Positions 7,846 through 17,004 of a stretch of 64,000 bases of DNA are shown here, piece by piece. This DNA comes from Nocardia speluncae NBRC 108251. Its GTDB lineage: Bacteria; Actinomycetota; Actinomycetes; Mycobacteriales; Mycobacteriaceae. The number at the start of each line of letters is the position of its first letter. The stretch's first letter is position 1. The DNA lies in the NCBI RefSeq assembly GCF_001613245.1, contig NZ_BDBZ01000039.1:1-64000 (forward strand), given 5' to 3'. Below the pieces are notes generated by a model. That model was not told the DNA's origin. It saw only the letters and a program-made list of their open reading frames with translations, and ran no database searches. The translations under genes and the position numbers were made by a program.

Positions 7846-8247
7846 ATGAGTGTGGAAGAAAACAAGAGGATTGCCTGTGAGTTGGTGCAGGGCCTCGACT
7901 CCGACCATGGCGACGCAGCTTTCGATCTTCTCCATGAGAGCGCCTTGTGGACTGTGATGGCACACGCTGATTCGTTCCCTGTCTCAGGCAGCATGTCCAA
8001 GGCGGAGTTCGTCGAGCACATCAAACGTTTTCGGCAGGCGATACCGAGTGGAATTCGAATTACCGTCACCGGGGTGACCGCCGAGGCCGCCAGGGTGGCC
8101 GTGGAAGCGGAATCGACCGCCACATTGCCAAACGGCAGAATTCTCAATCAGTTCTACCACTTCCTCTTCGAGATCGAGGACGGCACAGTTCGCAAGGCCA
8201 GGGAGTACATCGATACGGCGCACGGTATAGCAGTGCACAGCGGTTGA
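7846..8247 (+). CDS. NTF2-like / SnoaL-like family protein
   Basis: 133 residues, the expected length of a single NTF2-fold (cone-shaped alpha+beta) domain. The pattern of an N-terminal helix with a DFDL-like stretch (DAAFDLLHESALWTVM), strands ending in GRILNQFYHFLFEIEDG and a final KAREYIDT strand fits SnoaL-like and ketosteroid-isomerase-like proteins. These act as isomerases, cyclases or unspecific binding proteins. No catalytic pair can be assigned with certainty. It stands alone among gene fossils. Confidence 0.75.
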   Translation: MSVEENKRIACELVQGLDSDHGDAAFDLLHESALWTVMAHADSFPVSGSMSKAEFVEHIKRFRQAIPSGIRITVTGVTAEAARVAVEAESTATLPNGRILNQFYHFLFEIEDGTVRKAREYIDTAHGIAVHSG

Positions 8248-8519
8248 ACCTGTTCGTCGAGCGACAGCGAACCGTTGTCCTGAACACGGGCTCTCTGGTG
8301 CCGGCCGGGCGGCTCGCCGGCCTCGGCTGAGTGATTCCGATCTCGGCTCGGTCGAGACAGCATCGGTCAAGGGGCCCAAGGCCAACGGCTCGCCGCCGAT
8401 ATGTGGACGCTGGCGAGGGTCGGCGAAGCGCGCCGGTCAGGTCGATGGCGACCCGCCGCAGAGTTCGGCCATAGTGTTCCCGGGGGCGCACCGACCTCAG
8501 CAGGCCGGTCGCTGCTTCG

Positions 8520-8850
8520 GCCGTGAGTCGTTTCGGGAGCTTCTGCTCGACGGAATGACCGCGACCCTGGCCGAAGCCCGCAAGCTCCGCATCTGGCCGT
8601 GTGGTTCGATCCGGCCAACGTGGGAATCGTGGCGCGGCTGTCGGATTCGTCGGAGGTGATCGATGAACTGGTCGCGGTATTCGTGGCGCGGTGACGTCCC
8701 GATCTGCCCGCCGCGGCGGCCCACCGGCTGGGCCGGTGGGCGGTGTGGGTGATGATCTCGCTGCTGACGCTGCCACCGGCGACCGAGGACGAGGAGCGCG
8801 CCCTGCTGCGCGATTTCCTGCTGCCGTTCCTCCTGGATTCCGGTCCGGCG
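8520..8850 (+). pseudogene. TetR family regulator, C-terminal fossil with two frameshifts
   Basis: Three frames in succession give one continuous protein tail: FRELLLDGMTATLAEA, then HLAVWFDPANVGIVARLSDS with SEVIDELVAVFVA, then DLPAAAAHRLGRWAVWVMIS followed by LLTLPPATEDEERALLRDFL. This is the ligand-domain C-terminus of a TetR/AcrR regulator of a common actinobacterial type. Frame changes near 8575 and 8695 and the absence of an N-terminal DNA-binding half make it a pseudogene. The lipase gene on the other strand ends 18 bases beyond. Confidence 0.65.
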
Positions 8851-8867
8851 GTGGGGCCCGGACCCGA

Positions 8868-10193
8868 TCAGGACACCTGGCAGCCCGGAGCCGGCGGGGC
8901 CCCGGCGAAGCGGTCGGCGAGGAAGTTCATACCGCCGATGGCCTCACCCGCGGCGGCTCCCACATGGCCCGGGAACAGCGAGTGGGTCGCGGTGAGGGTC
9001 GCGCCCTGCGCGCAGTAGGTATCGACGAGGGCGGTGTAGCCGGCGACGGGGATCTTCTCGTCGGAGACACTGTGGTACAGGTACAGCGGCGTGTCGGGGG
9101 TGGCGCCGCCGAGCTCGTTGGGCGCGGCCGCGCTGCGGAAGGCGGGCTGCGCCGGCAGGTTCGGGACCGCGGCGAAGTTGTCGATATGGGGGTCCGGGAA
9201 CTTCTGCGCCAGATCCGCACCGCAGGAGGAGGTATCCGCGGCGCGCAACGCATTGCGTCCCTGTTCGTTCAGGAGGTCGGCCAGCCGGGAATCGGGTTCG
9301 TTGCGGGCCAGCCCGAGCAGGATCAGCATCGCTCCCGCTTCGCCGTCGGCACGTTCGGCCATGGTCGGGATATCGGTGGGGACCCCGCCGGCGCTGGTAC
9401 CGGCGAACCGCACGTCCGGTGCGTATTCCTGACGCAGCTGTGTGGCCCACAGGGTGGCGAAGGCTCCGGCCGAGTAGCCCCAGGCCCCGATCGGGCTCGC
9501 GGCGTCGATCCCGGCTGCGGCGAAGGATCGCGCGGCGCGAATTCCGTCCAGGACTCCACGCCCGGAGGTCACGCCGTCGAAGAGCCGTGATTGTGGGCCT
9601 TCGTAATCGCTGACCACGACGGCCCAGCCGCGCATCAGAGCGTCGGCGATGAACGGCACATCCTGCGCGACGGCCGCGATATCGGTGTTGCGTCCGCCGC
9701 GCAGCGTGAACGACGGCGCACATCTGGTGTCGAGACTGTTCTCGGGTACCTGATAGGACAATAACGGCCGCGGCCCGTTCGAGGGTACCGGCGGGACCAG
9801 CACCGTCGTCATATTCAGTTGCGGATTGTTGTCGGAATCGGTTGTGCGATAACGTAATTGCCATGCCTGCACCGGCATCGGCAGGCCGAGTGGCGTGATC
9901 GTCCGGGCCCCGAGCATCGCGCCGTTCGGATGTGCGGCGAGATCGGCGGGCGCGGCGTAGAAGGGGTCCTCGGCCGGCGGCGGCACCGTGGCCCGCGCGA
10001 TGGGCGTGGACATTATCGCCGGTAGGGCGATCGCGGCGAGGGCGACGAGCGCGAGCCACAGTCGGCCGATCCGCCGGGGTATCGCCGGGGGCCGGCGGGT
10101 GCCGTCGGCCGGCAGGCCGGATGCGTCGGTGGCCGAATACCTCGTTCGGTACGAATTTCTCGAATTTCTCGCCAATGCCAGCCCGGATTCCAT
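8868..10193 (-). CDS. Secreted lipase, LIP family (alpha/beta hydrolase)
   Basis: 441 residues from an ATG preceded by GGGAGATG. A hydrophobic segment near residues 45-65 (LWLALVALAAIALPAIM), ending in an A-x-A-type site, acts as signal peptide or anchor after a long basic leader. The body follows the secretory lipase family: nucleophile elbow GYSAGA in the middle, an aspartate in HSVSDEKIPV, and the late histidine in FPGHVGAA form the triad. Cysteine pairs (RCAPS, SSCGADL, DTYCAQG, PGCQVS) suggest disulfides in the exported protein. The substrate is likely lipid or long-chain ester. A fossil related to another exported hydrolase lies just upstream in the opposite direction. Confidence 0.83.
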   Translation of the reverse strand: MESGLALARNSRNSYRTRYSATDASGLPADGTRRPPAIPRRIGRLWLALVALAAIALPAIMSTPIARATVPPPAEDPFYAAPADLAAHPNGAMLGARTITPLGLPMPVQAWQLRYRTTDSDNNPQLNMTTVLVPPVPSNGPRPLLSYQVPENSLDTRCAPSFTLRGGRNTDIAAVAQDVPFIADALMRGWAVVVSDYEGPQSRLFDGVTSGRGVLDGIRAARSFAAAGIDAASPIGAWGYSAGAFATLWATQLRQEYAPDVRFAGTSAGGVPTDIPTMAERADGEAGAMLILLGLARNEPDSRLADLLNEQGRNALRAADTSSCGADLAQKFPDPHIDNFAAVPNLPAQPAFRSAAAPNELGGATPDTPLYLYHSVSDEKIPVAGYTALVDTYCAQGATLTATHSLFPGHVGAAAGEAIGGMNFLADRFAGAPPAPGCQVS

Positions 10194-10312
10194 CACATCT
10201 CCCACATTCGGATTTCCGACGCGCAAGCACTCCGGGCCCGCATCGACCGGCTCCACCATTCCTGGGTAAAGATCACGATAGTGTAACGACTCGCAACACG
10301 ATAACATAACGA

Positions 10313-10690
10313 TTGCAGTCGCTCTGGCCGATCGAAAGCTCGCTGAACGCCTCGGGTATGGCCGCCGTCCTGTGCGGCGACCAGGCCGCACCGCGCGATC
10401 CGGCCTGGTACTACCGCAATATCGAAAGTGTGCGGGCGACCCAACCGGTGTTCGGCGCGTTCGCCGACAACATCACCGCCTGCGCGTTCTGGCCGGAGCC
10501 GTCGAGCTGCCCACCACCGTGCACAACTCGGCACCGGCCCTCATCCTGCAGGCGACCGGCGACACCCGCACTCCTTACCGGCAGGGCCTTGCCCTGCACC
10601 AGGACCTGACGTCGTCACGAATGGTCACCTTGGCGGATACCCGCGAGCACGGTGTCCTCCGCGCCGGTATGAGCGGCTGCGTGAGCGATA
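10313..10690 (+). pseudogene. TAP-like alpha/beta hydrolase, C-terminal fossil
   Basis: Two frames join to give the C-terminal domain of tripeptidyl-aminopeptidase-like hydrolases: AVLCGDQAAPRDPAWYY, then after a shift near 10500 ELPTTVHNSAPALILQATGD, TRTPY and MVTLADTREHGVLRAGMSGC. The aspartate in ATGDTRTPY and the histidine in REHGVL would be triad residues. The N-terminal half with the serine is absent. The frameshift and missing front indicate a dead remnant. Confidence 0.65.
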
Positions 10691-10971
10691 TCGTCAATGC
10701 GGCCGGCCATTGCACGATGGCAGGTCCTGCACTGATAACGACAGTGCGGAGTTGGGTGTCGCCCCTGCCTTCGGTCGACTCGACCGAACGGTCCACGAGA
10801 TTCCATACGGCGTCGCGCACCGTGTGCATCGGTCCTCCCTCCGCCGGCCCCGGACACTACAGAGCGTCCGCAACGGTCGGCGGAGATCGGTGGCCGTCGG
10901 CCTGCGACCGTCACGTCTTACCGGGGGATACTCGATCGGTCATCCGGCTCCGCCGGCTTCGAGGTCACTGC

Positions 10972-12732
10972 CTAGGCCAGTTCCGCGAGGCTGCGGGACC
11001 AGCGACCCAGTTGTGCGGTATCGCCGGGTGCCTGTTCCGGGACCTGCCGGGTCGCGGCGAGCACCTCGTGGCCGAGCCGGCGGATGCGCTGGTGCCGGGT
11101 CCAATGCGCACCTGCCCATTCGGGTTCGTTGTGGGCGGCATCGATCGCACCGAGGGTGGAACCCATCAGTTCGAACTCCAGTTCCCGTCGCAGCACCCGC
11201 ACCTCGGGTAGCGCTTCGTGCAGTGGATCCGATGGCGGGCCCGGTGTCGCGGTGTGCGGATCCGGCGCCTCGCGCCGAGGAGTCGGCGGGGAATCGTGCT
11301 GCACCCGGCTCGGCGAAATTCGGCGCAGGAGGTGTCCGAGGACCTCGAGGACCCGCTGATCGTTGCGCAGTAGCACCCGCCGATGGGCACGGCGGTCGAC
11401 CGCCCACAGCGCGGTCAATCCGATCACCACTCCGATAACGCTCTCGAGCAGCCGGTCGCGCAGCACCGGGAACATATCGCCGTACTGTCCGCCGCCACCG
11501 ATCAGCAGCGCCAGCGGCGTGATGAAGACGACCGCGAGACCGTAGTTGCGGGCGACGAACATCTCGATCGCGAACTGCAGGGTCATCAGGATCAGCACCA
11601 GAGCCCAGCTCCGGGGCTCCAGCGCGTACAGCGCCGCGAACAGCACCAGCCCCAGCGCGGTGCCGCCGATCCGGTGCACTCCGCGGTACGTGCCGCGCAC
11701 CCGGTCCGGCCCCTGATGCAGCAGGACGGTGACGGTGAGGACCGCCCAGTCCGGCCGGCCGAGATCCAGTGCCACCGTCGAACACCCGGCGAGGACCGCG
11801 GCGAGGCCGATCCGATTCGCCGAGACCACCGCATGACTGTCCGGTGACAGCGACCGCAGGATCCGATAGCGCACGGACGGTCGCGGTGTCGGCGCGGGGC
11901 GGCCGGTATCGAACAACAGGTCGGATTCGTCGTTACCGGACCCGTTGCGGTGCAGGACCTCGGCGAAGAGCCGCTGGGCGTCGGTCAGCGTGGCGGCGAG
12001 GTGGCCGTCTCCGGAGTGCCGGGCGTCGTCGAGCAGCGCCCACGCCGTCTGTACCTTCATCGCGGTCGAGTAGCGTGCGTCCACCCGGTCCCCGGCCAGG
12101 GTGTCGAGCGCGGCGTAGTCGCGCACCGCGCCGACCGCGGCGTGCACCGCGCGCTCTTCCGGTGCGTGCGCTCCGGTCAGCGCCCCCGACATCCCCATCA
12201 ACAGTGCGCTGACCCCGCCCAGCGCAGTCCACAGCGCCACCTGGCCGGGTGGCACGCCGTGCCCCACGATCAGCGCGCCGACACCGGCGGCCAGCACGAA
12301 GAAGAACCCGCCCGGGGGACCCATGCGCAGCGCCGAGTTCACGAATGTCCCGGTCACCGCGACCGCCGACATCAAGAGCACGATCAGCAACTGCCACCAG
12401 TGCGAGCCGCCCGCGCCGAGCCGCTGCTGGATCAGTTCCCCGGCCAGCCCGCCGGCCAACGCCGAAATCGTCAGCGATATCGCGGCGGCGCCGATGACGC
12501 GCCACCGGCGGCGGTAGACCTGGCCTTCCCCGAAGATCACCGCCAGCGCACCGGTGGCGGCCATCAGGCCCTGCTGTTCGTGGCCGAGGGATACCGCGAT
12601 CAGGGCCGGCGCACCGAAGGCCAGGGCCGCGCGCGCCGCGCCGGGTAGCCGCCGTCCGGCCGGCGGCAGACCGAACAGCGCCGATCGAGCCGGAGCGGGT
12701 GAGGGAAGCTTCGGACCGTCCGGCGCTACCAT
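10972..12732 (-). CDS. FUSC family inner membrane protein (aromatic acid exporter-like)
   Basis: 586 residues starting at an ATG with AAGGAGATG upstream. Two blocks of about six hydrophobic segments (residues about 35-200 and 340-470) flank soluble stretches, the standard arrangement of FUSC/YccS-type proteins. The first block contains ALAVIFGEGQVYRRRWRVIG and GPPGGFFFVLAAGVGALIVG, the second LAGCSTVALDLGRPDWAVLT and YRGVHRIGGTALGL, both typical. Relatives export aromatic acids or affect cell-envelope stress. A soluble C-terminal tail of about 110 residues follows. There is no co-transcribed partner. Confidence 0.8.
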   Translation of the reverse strand: MVAPDGPKLPSPAPARSALFGLPPAGRRLPGAARAALAFGAPALIAVSLGHEQQGLMAATGALAVIFGEGQVYRRRWRVIGAAAISLTISALAGGLAGELIQQRLGAGGSHWWQLLIVLLMSAVAVTGTFVNSALRMGPPGGFFFVLAAGVGALIVGHGVPPGQVALWTALGGVSALLMGMSGALTGAHAPEERAVHAAVGAVRDYAALDTLAGDRVDARYSTAMKVQTAWALLDDARHSGDGHLAATLTDAQRLFAEVLHRNGSGNDESDLLFDTGRPAPTPRPSVRYRILRSLSPDSHAVVSANRIGLAAVLAGCSTVALDLGRPDWAVLTVTVLLHQGPDRVRGTYRGVHRIGGTALGLVLFAALYALEPRSWALVLILMTLQFAIEMFVARNYGLAVVFITPLALLIGGGGQYGDMFPVLRDRLLESVIGVVIGLTALWAVDRRAHRRVLLRNDQRVLEVLGHLLRRISPSRVQHDSPPTPRREAPDPHTATPGPPSDPLHEALPEVRVLRRELEFELMGSTLGAIDAAHNEPEWAGAHWTRHQRIRRLGHEVLAATRQVPEQAPGDTAQLGRWSRSLAELA

Positions 12733-12755
12733 TCACCATCTCCTTGTCCGGCCGT

Positions 12756-13035
12756 TTACTCCTCGGTGACGAACCGTTGCGTCACCATCCGGTCGCGGGC
12801 GACGTCCGCGGGTTCGCGGTCCTCGACGTCTAGCTGCCGGTTCGGTTCGGTGATCGACTCGTTGGCCGGCAACCGCGAGATCGGTGCCATGATCTCGGCG
12901 ACCCGCGGATGCGCCCGGGCGAAATCCGCGCGCATCACCAGCGCAGCATTGTACTTGGGGAAGAAGGAACGGTCGTCTCGCAGCAGGACCAGGTCCGGGC
13001 CGGGAATGCGGCGAGGTCTGTCGCGGCGATCCGGT
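12756..13035 (-). pseudogene. Glycine betaine/choline ABC substrate-binding protein (OpuAC-like), C-terminal fossil
   Basis: Minus-strand translation gives DLVLLRDDRSFFPKYNAALV followed by MRADFARAHPRVAEIMAPIS, ITEPNRQLDVEDREPADVAR and a closing FVTEE stop. This is the characteristic end of OpuAC-type binding proteins. Upstream the sense continues only in another frame (HRIAATDLAAFPAR), and no signal peptide or front lobe exists. It is a truncated, frameshifted remnant. Confidence 0.65.
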
Positions 13036-13324
13036 GCAGCGGCCGGCCGCCGGTGTCGAGCACGAGGACCCGGGGTTGCCCGGCGGCCGCGGTACGTTCA
13101 TTGCGCGCGGCCCGCCCGTGCTGCGCACACGAGTTCTCAGTAGGCGCCCCGGTGGAGCGCGAAGCGGTCGAAGATCGGCCGACGCTTCGGCGAGGCGGTG
13201 CCGGCCTGGAGTGCCTCGGCGCGCGCGAGGCGCATCTCACCTATCGACTCGATGTGGTGGGAATGTCGACTACCGCCGATGCTCAGCCATGTATATCGTC
13301 ATATCTGTGACGCATGCAGAAATT

Positions 13325-14158
13325 ATGACTCATGATATCGCGCCGTCGGTGAAACCGCAGAGTGTTCTGCTGACCGTTCTCGGGCGTTATGTCCTCGACC
13401 GTGACGTGATGGTCAGCACGACCGGCCTGATCGATGTGCTGGCCTCGCTGGGTATCGGTGAGCACGCTACCCGGTCCACACTCAACCGGATGGTCAAACG
13501 CGGCCTGCTGAACCGGCATCGTGTAGGCCGTCAGACCTATATGGTGCTGACTCCCCGGTTGACCGAAATTCTGCGGGACGGGCACGTGCGGATCTGGCGT
13601 ACCGGCGCGGTCGAGGCGAACTGGGACGGTTCGTGGACCATGCTGACCTTCAGTTTTCCCGAGTCCTGGCAGCGGCAGCGGCATGATCTGCGTGCCCGGC
13701 TGCAGTGGGCGGGATTCGGATCGTTGCAGGGCGGTCTGTGGATCGCGCCGTCGACAACGAATGTCCGGGAGGTCCTGGACGGTGTGGAGGGCGCCGACCG
13801 GATCCGCGTCTTCCGTAGTCGTGCCGATGCCGAGACCGATATTCCCGCCATGCTGCTCGATGCCTGGGATGTCGCAGGTATCGCAGCGCTGTACCGCGAT
13901 TTCCTCGGACGCTGGGGGGACGCGGAGCGCTCCCGATCCCATGATGCGCTGGCGGTGCAGCTCCTGCTGGTGACGGAGTGGCTGGATGTCATACGGCAGG
14001 ATCCTCGCCTGCCCGTCGAGCATCTGCCCGCGGACTGGCCGGCCGCGGCGGCGCAGCGCGCGTTCCACGAACTGCACGACCAGTTGGACGCTGTCGCCAG
14101 GGCGGAGGCCGTGGATCGGCTGGAGTTGCGTTCGCTGGAACCGTTTGCCGAGCACTGA
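13325..14158 (+). CDS. PaaX family transcriptional regulator
   Basis: 277 residues from the ATG at MTHDIAPSVKP; an in-frame ATG 36 bases upstream is also possible, and neither has a clear ribosome site. Residues 8-80 form the PaaX winged helix (KPQSVLLTVLGRYVL, then ATRSTLNRMVKRGLL). The middle reads SWTMLTFSFPESWQRQRHDL and LQWAGFGSLQGGLWIAPS, a PaaX family hallmark, followed by the C-terminal PaaX_C domain. Family members repress catabolic operons and are released by acyl-CoA ligands such as phenylacetyl-CoA. It lies 134 bases upstream of, and co-directional with, the ABC/CoA-dehydratase operon, so control of that operon by an acyl-CoA is a reasonable inference. Confidence 0.85.
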   Translation: MTHDIAPSVKPQSVLLTVLGRYVLDRDVMVSTTGLIDVLASLGIGEHATRSTLNRMVKRGLLNRHRVGRQTYMVLTPRLTEILRDGHVRIWRTGAVEANWDGSWTMLTFSFPESWQRQRHDLRARLQWAGFGSLQGGLWIAPSTTNVREVLDGVEGADRIRVFRSRADAETDIPAMLLDAWDVAGIAALYRDFLGRWGDAERSRSHDALAVQLLLVTEWLDVIRQDPRLPVEHLPADWPAAAAQRAFHELHDQLDAVARAEAVDRLELRSLEPFAEH

Positions 14159-14172
14159 TATTAGTCATTTTG

Positions 14173-14201
14173 TTGACGGGGGTCGAGAATACGTCTAATG
14201 T
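14173..14201 (+). promoter_or_regulatory. Putative sigma-70-type promoter of the ABC/dehydratase operon
   Basis: TTGACG at 14173-14178 and TAATGT at 14196-14201 are separated by 17 bases, a good match to the vegetative consensus. The binding-protein start is about 90 bases downstream, leaving a leader of roughly 85 bases. Confidence 0.55.
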
Positions 14202-14292
14202 TCGCCAGGTCACATCGGCTGCCGAAGGCGGTTTCCGTCACAGGCCCGAAGCGTGCACAGACCCACTCGATACTCATCACGTGAGGGATTCG

Positions 14293-15210
14293 ATGAGACC
14301 GACTCGAACACAGGCGTTCGTCGCCATCGTCGCGCTGTTGGCCCTGGCACTGGCCGGATGTACGTCGATCGACGAGAAAACGGCCGAGACCGAGCAGCTG
14401 TCCGGCCCGGGAGAGAACGCCGGCGCGCTGTACGACCGGCTACCGCAGGCGATCAAGGACAAGGGCGAAATCGTCTTCGTCGGTGATTCGCATCCGCCGT
14501 ACCGCACGGTCGCCGCCGACGGGAAGACGATCACCGGCATGGATCCCGATATCCAGCAGGCGCTGTCCGGCGTGCTCGGGGTCCCGATCCGCATGGAGGT
14601 ATCCAGTGGTCTTCCGGCGATGCTGTCGGGGATGCTGTCCGGTCGCTACGACGCGTTCAACGGACCGGTCAAGGCCACACCACAACGTCTGGCCGAATTC
14701 GACGGGGTGCAGTGGCTGACCAGCCGCACCTCCTATCTGCTGCCGATCAACGGAGGTATCGCCGCGCAGAGCACCGACGAGTTGTGCGGGACCCGGACCG
14801 CGGGGGTGATCGGCTCGATCACCGAGGAACAGGCCGCCAAGCTGTCGGGCTGGTGCGAGAGCAGCGGTAGGCAGCCGCTCGAGTTCGTCGGCCTGGCCGA
14901 TACCAATGCGACCCTGCTGGCCGTGCAGTCCGGCCGTGCCGATTCGGCCGCGCTGACGCAGAGCGGTGCCATCGATACCGCCGCCGCGCAGCCCAACACC
15001 TGGCGTGCCGTCGCCCAGACCGAGGACCAAGGTGCCCGCGCCGACCAGCTGGTGTTGCTCTCACCCAAGACCAACGGTCTCGGGCCGGTTTTCTACCAGG
15101 CGTTCGAACTGCTGTTCTCCGGTGGGCAATACGCCGAGCTGGTCGCGAAATGGAAGCTCGAGGATATCGCCGTCGCCGAGCCGGTGCTGAACCCCACCGC
15201 GCCGGCATGA
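14293..15210 (+). CDS. Amino-acid-type ABC transporter substrate-binding lipoprotein
   Basis: 305 residues. The N-terminus has a lipoprotein signal (ALLALALAGC lipobox, cysteine about residue 21). The mature part reads IVFVGDSHPPYRT, GMDPDIQQALSGVLGVPIRM and SGMLSGRYDAFNGPVKATPQ, matching family 3 periplasmic binding proteins for polar amino acids and related acids. It would be anchored outside the membrane and deliver ligand to the permease and ATPase encoded next. The ligand cannot be read from sequence. Co-transcription with CoA-transferase and 2-hydroxyacyl-CoA dehydratase genes suggests an amino acid or hydroxy acid that feeds them. Confidence 0.85.
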   Translation: MRPTRTQAFVAIVALLALALAGCTSIDEKTAETEQLSGPGENAGALYDRLPQAIKDKGEIVFVGDSHPPYRTVAADGKTITGMDPDIQQALSGVLGVPIRMEVSSGLPAMLSGMLSGRYDAFNGPVKATPQRLAEFDGVQWLTSRTSYLLPINGGIAAQSTDELCGTRTAGVIGSITEEQAAKLSGWCESSGRQPLEFVGLADTNATLLAVQSGRADSAALTQSGAIDTAAAQPNTWRAVAQTEDQGARADQLVLLSPKTNGLGPVFYQAFELLFSGGQYAELVAKWKLEDIAVAEPVLNPTAPA

Positions 15211-15256
15211 GCCGGGAACTTCGAGCCATCCCATGCCCGACGAACAAGGAAACGCG

Positions 15257-16189
15257 ATGACCGCATCCCTGACCGAGCGGCCCCCGGCGACCGTACCCGT
15301 CGACGACGATGTTTCCGCGGCCCGGCCCCGCTTGCGACCGCTGCGATGGATCGTCTCGGTGGTCCTGGTCGTGCTCGCCGCACAGCTGGTGAATTTCCTC
15401 GTGACGAACGAGCGGTTCGGCTGGGATATCGTCTGGGGCTACCTTTTCTATCCGACAGTCCTGAAGGGGCTGGCCATGTCGGTGTTCATCACCGTGATCG
15501 GCATGGTGGTCGGTTCGCTGCTGGGCGTGGCGCTGGCCGCGGGCCAGAACAGCGACTTCTGGCCGGTGCGCCTGGTGTGCCAGGGGTACGTGGCGATCTT
15601 CCGCGGTATCCCGCCGCTGGTTCAGTTGATCTTCTGGTTCAATCTGGCCTATCTGCTGCCGCAGCTGTCGATCGGCATCCCGTTCGGCCCGACTTTCGCC
15701 TCGTGGTCGTCCACCGAGTTGATCAGTCCGCTCACCGCCGCGTTGATCGGGTTGAGCCTGCACGAGGCCGCGTATATGTCGGAGATCATCCGCTCCGGTA
15801 TCGGCGCAGTCGACGCCGGTCAGCGGGACGCGGCAATGGCCATGGGTTTCAGCCGCCGGCGGACGTTCACTCGCATCATCCTGCCGCAGGCGATGCGGGT
15901 GATCGTCCCACCCACCGGCAACCAGTTCATCTCGCTACTCAAGGGCACTTCGCTGGTCTCGGTGATCGCGATGACCGATCTCCTGTTCTCCGTCCAGCTC
16001 ATCTACAACCGCACCTACCAGGTGGTGCCGCTGCTGATCGTCGCCTGTATCTGGTACCTGGCTGTGGTCTCGCTGCTCACGGTATTCCAGCGCCGGCTCG
16101 AACGCCGCTACGGCCGCGGCGAACGGCGTGCGGGAAACCGGCCGAGTCTGTGGCGCAGCGCGCTGAATCGTGGAAGGAACGTTCGATGA
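15257..16189 (+). CDS. Amino-acid ABC transporter permease
   Basis: 310 residues from an ATG preceded by AAGGAAACGCG; a second in-frame ATG lies 24 bases earlier. It has five to six membrane segments and the HisM/GlnP-type signature. The EAA loop reads EIIRSGIGAVDAGQRDAAMA, then MGFSRRRTFTRIILPQAMRV, which docks to the ATPase. FRGIPPLVQLIFWF is also typical. A single permease gene implies a homodimeric channel. Its stop overlaps the ATPase start (ATGA). Confidence 0.9.
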   Translation: MTASLTERPPATVPVDDDVSAARPRLRPLRWIVSVVLVVLAAQLVNFLVTNERFGWDIVWGYLFYPTVLKGLAMSVFITVIGMVVGSLLGVALAAGQNSDFWPVRLVCQGYVAIFRGIPPLVQLIFWFNLAYLLPQLSIGIPFGPTFASWSSTELISPLTAALIGLSLHEAAYMSEIIRSGIGAVDAGQRDAAMAMGFSRRRTFTRIILPQAMRVIVPPTGNQFISLLKGTSLVSVIAMTDLLFSVQLIYNRTYQVVPLLIVACIWYLAVVSLLTVFQRRLERRYGRGERRAGNRPSLWRSALNRGRNVR

Positions 16190-17004
16190 GCGATAAGACC
16201 GCCACGCCCGTGGTGCAGGTATCGAACCTGCGCAAGGTCTATCACGGCCGTCCGGCGCTGGACGGTGTGGATCTCACCGTCGCCGAAGGGGAGGTGGTCG
16301 TCGTTCTCGGTCCCTCCGGATCGGGCAAGTCCACACTGGTGCGCTGTATCGACCAGCTGGAGAAGATCGACGGCGGGGCGATATATCTCGACGGCGAACT
16401 CCTGGGGTTCGCACACAGACACGGTGCCCTGCGGCCGCTGTCCGAGGACGATATCGCCGCCCAGCGGCGCCGGATGGGCATGGTTTTCCAGCAGTTCAAC
16501 TTGTTCCCGCACTGGACCGTGCTGCGCAATATCACCGAGGCCGCGGTGGCGGTGCACGGGATGTCGAAGGGCGCGGCACGGGAGCGGGCCGAAACCTTGC
16601 TGGAGAAGGTCGGCCTACCCGACAAGGCGAACGCCTATCCGCGGCAATTGTCCGGCGGCCAGCAGCAGCGCGTCGCGATAGCCCGTTCGGTGGCAACCCG
16701 GCCGCGGGTGCTGTTGTTCGACGAGCCGACCAGTGCCTTGGACCCCGAGCTGGTCGAGGAGGTGCTGACCGTGATCAAGGATCTCGCCCGTTCGGGCTTG
16801 ACCATGGTCGTGGTCACCCACGAAATGGAATTCGCCCGCCAGGTCGCCGATCGTTGTGTGTTCATGGTCGACGGAAAGGTCGTCGAACAGAACACCACCG
16901 AGGAATTCTTCGAACAACCGCGGACCGAGCGGCTGCAACGGTTTCTGAGCCGTTTCAACGAATCCCGCGGCCGGGCGGCCGAACTCGTGGAGGAGATCCG
17001 ATGA
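16186..17004 (+). CDS. Amino-acid ABC transporter ATP-binding protein
   Basis: 272 residues. Walker A GPSGSGKST near residues 42-50, Q-loop MVFQQFNLFPHWTVL, signature LSGGQQQRVAIARS, Walker B VLLFDEPTSALDPE and H-loop VVVTHEMEFA are all intact. This is the GlnQ/HisP type of polar amino-acid importer ATPase. It is translationally coupled at both ends: its ATG overlaps the permease stop, and its TGA overlaps the start of the CapA-like gene. That makes it central to a single transcript. Confidence 0.92.
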   Translation: MSDKTATPVVQVSNLRKVYHGRPALDGVDLTVAEGEVVVVLGPSGSGKSTLVRCIDQLEKIDGGAIYLDGELLGFAHRHGALRPLSEDDIAAQRRRMGMVFQQFNLFPHWTVLRNITEAAVAVHGMSKGAARERAETLLEKVGLPDKANAYPRQLSGGQQQRVAIARSVATRPRVLLFDEPTSALDPELVEEVLTVIKDLARSGLTMVVVTHEMEFARQVADRCVFMVDGKVVEQNTTEEFFEQPRTERLQRFLSRFNESRGRAAELVEEIR

